Assembly: GCA_023136155.1 (NCBI GenBank)
Contig: JAGLRT010000009.1
Coordinates: forward strand, 1-41,521
Length of the DNA: 41,521 nucleotides
Direction: 5' to 3'
From: Methanosarcinales archaeon
GTDB taxonomy: Archaea; Halobacteriota; Methanosarcinia; Methanosarcinales; Methanocomedenaceae
Position 1 is the stretch's first letter. Every line of letters starts with the position of its first letter. The notes below the pieces were generated by a model, which saw only the letters and a program-made list of their open reading frames with translations, was not told the origin of the DNA and did no database searches. The position numbers and the translations under genes were made by a program. This document shows, piece by piece, positions 7,304 through 14,020 of this stretch.

Positions 7304-8008
7304 ATGACCTATGATCTGGAAAATATAACAACAGACTTTCAAAATTTACAGGATCCCGAAAAAGCAAAACAATTATCGAGATTTTTCAAAACAGGAAAAG
7401 GTGAATATGGTGAAGGTGACATATTTCTTGGGATCAAAGTCCCTGAACAGCGTAAGCTCGCTAAAAAGTATTCAGGCCTTCCATTGGACGACATCGGACA
7501 TTTGCTGAATAGTACTATCCATGAACATAGATTGACTTCTCTGTTTATTTTAGTGCTTAAATACAACAAAGAAGACGAAAAAGGAAAGATGGAAGTCGTA
7601 GATTTTTACATAAGTAATCTAAAACATGTGAACAACTGGGATCTTGTTGACAGCTCAGCACCTTATATATTAGGCCATTATCTTCTGGATAAGGACAGAT
7701 CAATACTATTCAGATTGGCAAGTTCAGGGAATTTGTGGGAGCGAAGAATCGCAATGCTTTCAACTTTTGCATTTATAAAGAACAACCAATATGAAGATGC
7801 GTTAAAGATCTCAGGAATTCTCATCTTCGACGAACATGACCTCATCCATAAAGCCGTGGGTTGGATGTTAAGAGAAATTGGAAAAAGGGATACGAAAACT
7901 GAGGAAGAATTTCTGCAAAAACATTATCATGAAATGCCAAGGACCATGCTAAGGTATGCTATCGAGAAATTTAACAAAGAAAAACGAAATTTCTACCTGG
8001 GTAGATAG
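7304..8008 (+). CDS. AlkD-like DNA alkylation repair protein
   Basis: HEAT-repeat DNA glycosylase family that removes positively charged N3- and N7-alkyl purines without base flipping. The 234-aa protein is helical throughout and the right length. Residues that line the AlkD DNA-binding cleft in the Bacillus cereus enzyme appear at matching places: Trp112 and Asp116 in NNWDLVDSS, Arg148 in WERRIA, and Trp187 in GWMLREIGK. A TATA-like ACATATATG at 7272-7280 would put the transcript start almost at the ATG, a leaderless arrangement. The gene stands alone between the divergent decarboxylase gene and the convergent lipid-kinase gene, 11 nt from the end of the latter. Confidence 0.88.
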   Translation: MTYDLENITTDFQNLQDPEKAKQLSRFFKTGKGEYGEGDIFLGIKVPEQRKLAKKYSGLPLDDIGHLLNSTIHEHRLTSLFILVLKYNKEDEKGKMEVVDFYISNLKHVNNWDLVDSSAPYILGHYLLDKDRSILFRLASSGNLWERRIAMLSTFAFIKNNQYEDALKISGILIFDEHDLIHKAVGWMLREIGKRDTKTEEEFLQKHYHEMPRTMLRYAIEKFNKEKRNFYLGR

Positions 8009-8019
8009 CACGTAAAAGG

Positions 8020-8931
8020 TCAGTGAGCATGAAATGTTCTCAATTTCTTATCACTAAGGGTTATTTTTACCGGTGGTGCCGGATTTAACTCACCATCTAT
8101 AGTGAGCTTAATATTTTCCTGAGTGCGAGGTATCAACTCTAATGAACGAAAAGGATAATACGTTACACGTGGGTCATTATACTGTTTTTTCCTTATTGTT
8201 TTAAGTATCAATCCCAATCCATTTAATCTTGAGAAACCCTCAGCTATCATTACAAACGGTCTATTCTTATTGGGACCATAACACTCATCCGGGAACAAAA
8301 AATACCCACCTCCCAGGCTACTTGATCCAAATCCTACCAGTACTGCAGATAAGTTATCAAATTCCATGTCTTTTCCATCTAAACGGATAGTCGCTTTCCA
8401 GGAATTGAATGTGAACAGGCTCTTTATAGCCAGGTAGAAGTATTTCAGCATTCCAATCAATAGTTTTCCTTCACTTTTCTCTCTTCTGGCGGCAACCATA
8501 GCACCAATTCCCCATTCCAAAGAGTTTAATGCATATTTTTTTGTGGCGTTATCATTATATTCAACATCGAACACATCACAATACGAAAAACCATCAATAC
8601 CATTATGGTCCTCCCGATATATCAACCTCTTAAAAAAATCATTTCCTCCACCACCCGGAAGGATTCCCATTGAAATATCCAGTCCACAGCGCAGAATTGA
8701 ATTTGCGACCGAATGGACCGTTCCATCTCCTCCCATAACAACAAGTCTTTCTGGTAAGCGTTCTTTCAACCAATCCTCTGATACATTTTGGACAGGATAA
8801 TGAATTGAATCCGAAAACCAGTGTTTATATTTTTTCTTTGCTTTTTTCCATGAAGCAGATTTTTCATTATACAATAAAACGCAACCTGCATGTTCCCCCT
8901 CATCAACTGATTCATCAAAAGGCACTATCAT
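8020..8931 (-). CDS. Diacylglycerol/lipid kinase-like protein (DAGK catalytic domain)
   Basis: Member of the DAGK/sphingosine kinase/YegS superfamily, 303 aa, which phosphorylates lipid alcohols with ATP. The nucleotide-binding motif GGDGT is at 67-71 (VVMGGDGTVHSVANSI). The second conserved loop reads ILPGGGGNDFFKRL, where the family usually has PLGTGNDFAR; the Asn-Asp pair is kept. The C-terminal half (SLGGGYFLFPDE, KLTIDGELN) matches the second, beta-rich domain. The lipid substrate cannot be read from the sequence. GTGAGG about ten bases before the ATG supports the start. Confidence 0.8.
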   Translation of the reverse strand: MIVPFDESVDEGEHAGCVLLYNEKSASWKKAKKKYKHWFSDSIHYPVQNVSEDWLKERLPERLVVMGGDGTVHSVANSILRCGLDISMGILPGGGGNDFFKRLIYREDHNGIDGFSYCDVFDVEYNDNATKKYALNSLEWGIGAMVAARREKSEGKLLIGMLKYFYLAIKSLFTFNSWKATIRLDGKDMEFDNLSAVLVGFGSSSLGGGYFLFPDECYGPNKNRPFVMIAEGFSRLNGLGLILKTIRKKQYNDPRVTYYPFRSLELIPRTQENIKLTIDGELNPAPPVKITLSDKKLRTFHAH

Positions 8932-9145
8932 GATGAGCCCGCCTCACCACATTTTTGAATTGATTTTATTGTTCTGGGCATCAATTTTTGAAGTATTAAG
9001 CAGGTATCAGTCAAACTGCTTGAACAGGTAAATATGTGTTTATATATTTGGAATGCAATATTCATCAAATCAATTATGAAGCTCACCTTAAAAAGCATTT
9101 GTGTATTATAGCTTATATTTTTGAACAAGTCCCAGAGAATAATAT

Positions 9146-9174
9146 GAGATTGTCGGAAAAGTCTGATTTCCGAA
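9146..9174 (+). repeat. Solitary end of the family II element
   Basis: GAGATTGTCGGAAAAGTCTG followed by ATTTCCGAA matches the left end (GAGACTGTCGGAAAAGTGATG) of the family II element at 12512. No opposite end is visible nearby, so this looks like a truncated copy. It lies 40 bp from copy 2 of the family I element. Confidence 0.5.
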
Positions 9175-9213
9175 CATTTCAGCTTTAATGTCAAAACTTG
9201 GTCGGCACACTAT

Positions 9214-9314
9214 TGTCAAGTCAACCATGAAACGTATAGCGACCATCTACCACATCTTATATAGCGCTGGCGGATTTAAAAAAATCAGTACGACATTTTA
9301 CGCTTGACTTGACA
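9214..9314 (+). mobile_element. 101-bp MITE-like element, family I, copy 2
   Basis: Same 11-bp terminal inverted repeats, length and orientation as the element at 5362-5462, with six substitutions by hand alignment. It occupies the gap between the 5' end of the lipid-kinase gene and the 3' end of sppA. The remainder of 8932-9372 is AT-rich and, apart from the solitary family II end, shows no gene I can support; an 88-codon minus-strand ORF there runs through the repeat sequence. Confidence 0.8.
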
Positions 9315-9372
9315 CCATACTGATTTAGTTTTAGCAATATCATATACCAGTTTTAGGGAAAATTTTCGAATC

Positions 9373-10512
9373 CTATGCAATAATCCTTCCAAAAGGACTC
9401 TTGAAAAGATAACTTAGAAACTCCTCTGCCCCCGCACCCGAATTCCCTTCCCCACCCAACAAAATCCGTGACCATGACGGCTTATTCTCATAACTCACAG
9501 TAGGATCACCCGTAATGCCGCCCAATTCTGCTGCAACATCAATAGCATCATACAGATTTCCGGTCTCATCTACTAACCCCAGTTCAATGGCCTTACTGCC
9601 CGTATACACCCTACCATCTGCCAGGTCTTTAACATCGCTCTGGCTCATGTTCCTACCTTGGGCAACCTCATCTACAAATCGCTGGAAAACTTCAAGGACA
9701 ACCTCTTCTGAGTACTGTTTCTCATCATCGCTCAGTTCTCTCCAGTTGCTACCCATATCCTTGAACTCACCGCTCTTGGCAACATGGAAGCCAATACCTT
9801 CATCTTCATAAAAACCTGACCGGTCTTCGAACGCCCAGATAACCCCGATACTCCCGGTAAGACTGTCCGGGTTGGCAATAATACGGTCAGCCGGTGCTGA
9901 TATATAATACGCTGCACTTGCAGCTACATCACCCATGGAGACCACAACAGGCTTCTTTTCCTGTGCTTTTTTTATCTCAGCGACAATTTCCTGCGCCGAC
10001 GCAGGTGACCCTCCGGGGCTATTGATGCGTAACACTATGGCTTTTACACTATCGTCATCAGCAGCATTCTGAATACTTTTACAAATTTCTTCAGACGTTG
10101 CATAACCCAAACCTCCAGGTAAATTCCCGGTGATCATAACTCCCTGAACATATATCACTGCTACCTTGTTCGAATCCATTGAAAGAGTGTCGAACCCTCC
10201 AAAAATTGCAATAACACTTCCACCAATAACAACCAGTAGCCCCAATACTATAATCAGGTAAATCAGTCCACGGCCCACCGAACCACCTTTGCGGGAAGGG
10301 CGCCGCTCAGGTTCATTCGGTACAGTAGAATTCTGCGCACCTGCACCATGGGCTTCAATTCCAGATGAAACAGTATACATTACATCCTTTTCCACATCTG
10401 ATGTTGTTCCGGAAGAGCCTGTGGCAGGATTAATGCTATTGTCAAGCATGTTTTCATTTATTCCATTAATTTTGGGCTGATCAGGATATGTTGTTTCTTC
10501 CTTTTGGAACAT
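9373..10512 (-). CDS. sppA: Signal peptide peptidase SppA, S49 family
   Basis: Membrane-bound serine protease that degrades signal peptides left after secretion. The 379-aa protein has an unusual polar N-terminal tail of about 80 residues rich in Asn, Ser, Gly and Pro, a single membrane segment at 82-105, and an S49 domain outside. The serine nucleophile is Ser199 in GDVAASAAYY and the general base is Lys251 in SGEFKDMGS, the Ser-Lys dyad of the family. INSPGGSP (about 163-170) is the conserved loop. One S49 domain is present, as in archaeal and Bacillus SppA rather than the double-domain E. coli form. The gene is downstream of atwA on the same strand with a 113-nt gap. Confidence 0.9.
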   Translation of the reverse strand: MFQKEETTYPDQPKINGINENMLDNSINPATGSSGTTSDVEKDVMYTVSSGIEAHGAGAQNSTVPNEPERRPSRKGGSVGRGLIYLIIVLGLLVVIGGSVIAIFGGFDTLSMDSNKVAVIYVQGVMITGNLPGGLGYATSEEICKSIQNAADDDSVKAIVLRINSPGGSPASAQEIVAEIKKAQEKKPVVVSMGDVAASAAYYISAPADRIIANPDSLTGSIGVIWAFEDRSGFYEDEGIGFHVAKSGEFKDMGSNWRELSDDEKQYSEEVVLEVFQRFVDEVAQGRNMSQSDVKDLADGRVYTGSKAIELGLVDETGNLYDAIDVAAELGGITGDPTVSYENKPSWSRILLGGEGNSGAGAEEFLSYLFKSPFGRIIA

Positions 10513-10592
10513 AAAGTCTCAACAATATATTTTTTTGTACTATAAAGTATTATGTGAAACCATCTACCATCTAATGACCACAGACCAGCCTT

Positions 10593-10611
10593 AATATTCG
10601 GTCCGAATATT
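10593..10611. promoter_or_regulatory. Perfect 19-bp palindrome between atwA and sppA
   Basis: AATATTCGG and CCGAATATT flank a single central base. The palindrome begins 14 nt after the end of atwA and about 80 nt before the sppA start. It could be an operator for sppA or the hairpin of an atwA terminator, but no T-run follows on the minus strand. Confidence 0.45.
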
Positions 10612-10625
10612 TGTGTCGCTACCGT

Positions 10626-12353
10626 TTAATCGCTGTTGATCGCATAATCGGTCATAGCATGTTCCATGTAAGTGGCATTCCCAATCTCGATTAATTTACT
10701 GGTAACAGCAAGCGGGTCACCGTCCATGGTAATATCACCATTGTCGATAAGTATGGCCCTGTGCGCCACTTCAGTAACGAAGTCCATGTGGTGACTAATT
10801 AGTATGACAGTTGTCCCGAAATGCTTACTGATATTTTTCAGGGCATTAGATACTTCCCGCAGAGTAATGGGGTCCAGATCGCCGAATGGTTCGTCAAGTA
10901 ACAGGTATTCAGGGTTTGTTATCATTGCCAGTGCAAGGGCAGCCCTCACATTTTCACCACCACTCAACTGGTACGGTTTGGAGTTCAGGACAGACAGTGG
11001 CAGTCTAATCGCATGGAAGATAGGTTCAGCATGTTTTATGACTTCTTCTATGGAACTTCTTGGGAAGAGTATGCTGATAATATCGTTATTGTATCCCATC
11101 TTTTCCAATTCTTCCTTAGCTTTGTCACCACCAATATCAGTCAATCTGTATATGGCATCAAGGTCTTTTTCAGGTATGCTAAGTTCCTTTGCCTTTTTGC
11201 GGGCTGCTTCCAGAACATCCATACCTTTAACACCTAGCTTATAGGCAAGTTGGTATTTGATCGGTGAATTAGGATACAGTGCGAATTCCTGATACATGAT
11301 ACTTGTTCTTCTGCGAAGTTCCATCCTTTTCGGACTGTAATGGGCTACGTCAATCCAATCGTCATCCATCAAAAAATTGATATCGCCGTCATCAGGATAG
11401 ATGAGTCCGTCCATGGCATGAAGTAGCGTGGTCTTGCCGGCACCGCTGGGCCCGGTAAGGGCTACAATTTCACCTTTCTTGAAATCAATGTTCATATCCT
11501 CGATATCCAGCACTTCTCCCTGTCTTACCAGATAATACCGCTGACACAAATCTCTTACCTTGATGACCACTTTATCCTCTTTCAGTTCAGGTGTTGCCAC
11601 ATCTGGTTTCATCTTTTTCAGGAATTCTTTAATAAGAGGCTCAGGTTTACCATCTCCCACCACTTTACCGCCTTCTATCCAGACCACCCTGTCAGCAAGG
11701 TAACTGTGTATCTCTGGCAGGTGAGAAACTATGATTACCTTGACACCTGTATGTTGTTGTACCTTTTTAATAGTGTCCAGGACTTCTTGTTTGGTTGCAG
11801 GACAGGTCATAGTGGCCGGTTCGTCCAGCAGTAGTAAATTAGGATTGGCTGCAAGTTGTCTTGCAATAAGAAGTCTTTGTTTTTCCCCGCCGCTGAGCAC
11901 CATCGAAAAATGTTCGGCCTTATGGTCCAGACCAACCAATTTGAGATATTTCATGCTCTCTTCATACAAATCATCATAATCAGGATGTTCCTTTGTTGGC
12001 AGGGCTTCTTGTCCAATACGTTTGGAATGTAATCTCCGGATAATGTTTTCAATTGCAGACCCGGGCCAAAGTCCAAAGTTCCTTTGAAGATGTATTGCGG
12101 TCATACCCTTCAATTTCCTGAAATCATCATCAGGGGAATCCGGGGTTATAGACAAACCGTCCAGCTCTATCTCGCCTTCATTGAAACCTTCGACTCCCCT
12201 AAGTACCTTCAAAAGAGTAGTTTTTCCGCTACCGCTTTGTCCCATTATCCCGACAATTTCACCGTCGTTAACTTCAAAACTGACACCGTCCAATGCCCTT
12301 ACACTGGTGTCCTCCATCTCGTAATCTTTGACCAGATTCTTAACTTTTAACAT
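10626..12353 (-). CDS. atwA: Methyl-coenzyme M reductase system component A2 (AtwA), twin ABC ATPase
   Basis: Soluble ATPase of 575 aa with two ABC nucleotide-binding domains and no membrane part. In methanogens component A2 takes part in ATP-dependent reductive activation of methyl-coenzyme M reductase (bringing F430 to Ni(I)). Domain 1: Walker A GQSGSGKT (38-45), signature LSGGEKQR (153-160), Walker B LLLLDEPATM. Domain 2: Walker A GPSGAGKT (301-308), signature LSGGENVR (463-470), Walker B YLLLDEPFGDLDP. The CPATKQEVLD stretch after the first Walker B is typical of AtwA. No mcr gene is near, which is usual because atwA often stands apart. A generic twin ABC ATPase is the alternative, but length and motifs favour AtwA. 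Confidence 0.88.
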   Translation of the reverse strand: MLKVKNLVKDYEMEDTSVRALDGVSFEVNDGEIVGIMGQSGSGKTTLLKVLRGVEGFNEGEIELDGLSITPDSPDDDFRKLKGMTAIHLQRNFGLWPGSAIENIIRRLHSKRIGQEALPTKEHPDYDDLYEESMKYLKLVGLDHKAEHFSMVLSGGEKQRLLIARQLAANPNLLLLDEPATMTCPATKQEVLDTIKKVQQHTGVKVIIVSHLPEIHSYLADRVVWIEGGKVVGDGKPEPLIKEFLKKMKPDVATPELKEDKVVIKVRDLCQRYYLVRQGEVLDIEDMNIDFKKGEIVALTGPSGAGKTTLLHAMDGLIYPDDGDINFLMDDDWIDVAHYSPKRMELRRRTSIMYQEFALYPNSPIKYQLAYKLGVKGMDVLEAARKKAKELSIPEKDLDAIYRLTDIGGDKAKEELEKMGYNNDIISILFPRSSIEEVIKHAEPIFHAIRLPLSVLNSKPYQLSGGENVRAALALAMITNPEYLLLDEPFGDLDPITLREVSNALKNISKHFGTTVILISHHMDFVTEVAHRAILIDNGDITMDGDPLAVTSKLIEIGNATYMEHAMTDYAINSD

Positions 12354-12511
12354 AATATGTCCTCAATGATTTAAATATATTGCATCTTATAAATTTATTA
12401 CTTTCAAATGATGATAATCTGTAAGGTTTTATCCTGATGTTTTGGTAGGTTATATTTATTACGGTGGACATCTCTAAATAAAGATGCTATAAGTGTGTAA
12501 AAACTTATTGT

Positions 12512-12643
12512 GAGACTGTCGGAAAAGTGATGAAATTGGAACAATTCATAACACGTTCATCAAGTAAATCGTTATGCAATGTCATGGTGTAATTATTAAA
12601 AAAAATAAAAAAAAATCGAAATATATGCATTTACAACAATCTC
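12512..12643 (+). mobile_element. MITE-like element, family II, copy 1
   Basis: About 132 bp starting GAGACTGTCGGAAAAGTGATG. It aligns over its whole length with the reverse complement of 16392-16532, sharing the core ACACGTTCATCAAGTAAATC or a close variant and GTGTAATTATT/CTGTAATTATT. Its right end is worn: TTTACAACAATCTC where the other copy has CTTTTCCGACGATCTC. An A-rich run sits near the right end. It lies between the divergent atwA and lipoprotein genes, just upstream of the latter's TATA box. No coding sequence. Confidence 0.7.
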
Positions 12644-12648
12644 TATTG

Positions 12649-12665
12649 TATATATAGTATATAAA
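12649..12665 (+). promoter_or_regulatory. TATA-like promoter of the lipoprotein gene
   Basis: TATATATAG followed by TATATAAA gives two overlapping archaeal TATA matches. Transcription would begin near 12680-12690, leaving a leader of about 50 nt. The box is directly beside the right end of the family II element, so insertion may have brought or altered this promoter (inference). Confidence 0.45.
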
Positions 12666-12735
12666 CTTATAAGTCATTAAAACTGAAAAACAATTAAAGA
12701 TTCTATATGAACGTAGAATTAAGAAGGTAATGGAT

Positions 12736-13899
12736 ATGAGGAAAATATTAATTGTATTGTGGGTATTGCTTGCAATTTCAATCGTTATATCTGGATGTGT
12801 GGATCCTTATGATGTGTCAAAACCAGACGCTACTGCTACTGCTACTTTAACACCCACTCCCCAGGCAACTGCAACTGAAAAAGTTATAAATGTAGACCCG
12901 GTAAAGTTATTAAGTGCTCCTTCCTGGACTTGGAGCAGCAGGATACGAATAAAAGATGTTGGCATGTCAGATGACGGCGAATATATTGCTGGTGTATCCA
13001 CCCAGAAGGTCATAGTAAAAACACCGACAAAGAATTTGCTGACAAATCTGAGGTGGAGCAATGCCAATCATGTCGAAGTCTCAAGTGACGGTAATTATAT
13101 TGTCGTCGGTGATAAGGATTTTTTTAATATGTACGATAATGATGGTGGTGAACTATATTCGTATACTGTCGGAGGTGCCATCAATCACATGGGTTTGCTT
13201 GATGACGGAGTTGTAATACAAGGTGGCGAAAAGGCACCAGTGCTAAATGCCGTCGATACTTTTGGGAACGAAATGTGGGAGTGGAAGTCAGGTGTTTCTA
13301 CCACAAAAGTGGTGATTTTTGAATATTCTGCCAATGCTGAGAACATACTGGTCGGAACTACAGATGATAGGGTGTACTACATGTCAAGTAATGGCAAGTA
13401 TCTCTGGTATAAATCATTTTCCGGGAATGTTGAAGATATTGAAGTGTCAGATGATGGCAACTATCTTTATGTGTTGACCGATGATAACATGATACATTCC
13501 TTTGATAGGTATGGTAACAAGAACTGGGAAAAGATATTGGATACAAACACGGTCGAAATTGAGATATGCAAAAACGGTAACTACATACTGACAAAACCCT
13601 TTAGTGAAGCACAGACATATTCGTTCCAACATAAGGTTTATCTGCTTGAAAATAATGGGAATGTAACATGGATGAAACAGATGAGCACAGATGTGGGTGT
13701 TATCGGAATCTCAGAGGACGCTAAATATGTGTTTATTGGTGAGGAACGTGACTTGAGGATGTATAACATAGCTGGAGATGAACTGGCAAGTTATCATCTG
13801 GACGATCAGTTCGGAACTAAATTCATATCTTTTGATATGACTCCCGATGTCACTAAATTGGCCGTTGGTACTACAAACTCGTTACTCGTATTCGGCTAA
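12736..13899 (+). CDS. Secreted lipoprotein with beta-propeller (WD40/PQQ-like) repeats
   Basis: A signal segment (RKILIVLWVLLAISIVISGC) ends in a lipobox with Cys21, so the protein is probably lipid-anchored outside the cell. A Thr/Ala/Pro-rich linker follows. The rest is a run of blades with the pattern VEVSSDGNYIVVGD, IEVSDDGNYLYVLTDDN or IGISEDAKYVFIGEE, each followed by a strand such as MYDNDGGELYSY or SFDRYGNKNWEK. That is the outline of a WD40/PQQ-like propeller, commonly a binding scaffold; the ligand is unknown. An in-frame ATG at 12730 lies only two bases from the AAGAAGGT ribosome binding site, so the ATG at 12736 with normal spacing is preferred. Stand-alone gene ended by a hairpin terminator. 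Confidence 0.75.
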   Translation: MRKILIVLWVLLAISIVISGCVDPYDVSKPDATATATLTPTPQATATEKVINVDPVKLLSAPSWTWSSRIRIKDVGMSDDGEYIAGVSTQKVIVKTPTKNLLTNLRWSNANHVEVSSDGNYIVVGDKDFFNMYDNDGGELYSYTVGGAINHMGLLDDGVVIQGGEKAPVLNAVDTFGNEMWEWKSGVSTTKVVIFEYSANAENILVGTTDDRVYYMSSNGKYLWYKSFSGNVEDIEVSDDGNYLYVLTDDNMIHSFDRYGNKNWEKILDTNTVEIEICKNGNYILTKPFSEAQTYSFQHKVYLLENNGNVTWMKQMSTDVGVIGISEDAKYVFIGEERDLRMYNIAGDELASYHLDDQFGTKFISFDMTPDVTKLAVGTTNSLLVFG

Positions 13900-13925
13900 G
13901 TCCGAATACTTGTTTTTAATTTTGA
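13888..13925 (+). terminator. Hairpin and T-rich tract after the lipoprotein gene
   Basis: GTATTCGG (13888-13895) and CCGAATAC (13902-13909) form a perfect 8-bp stem with a 6-nt loop that contains the stop codon. The T-rich TTGTTTTTAATTTT follows at once. This looks like an intrinsic terminator. Confidence 0.65.
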
Positions 13926-14020
13926 TATATGTACCATCAAAAAAAGAGTCACTGCATTTTCAACACAATTTCCAATCAATCCCATCACCTATTTAACGCC
14001 CCACATTATTATAACCCATA

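Noticed and set aside
8928..9194. 88-codon minus-strand ORF directly upstream of the lipid-kinase gene, with its stop touching that gene's start
   Set aside because: It runs through the solitary family II repeat end, is AT-rich, has no ribosome binding site and no recognisable family; the contact with the next start looks accidental.
5282..9372. Possible defence or integrated-element island, given MITEs and gene fragments
   Set aside because: No integrase, restriction, toxin-antitoxin, CRISPR-associated or phage genes were found; the genes present are housekeeping-like.
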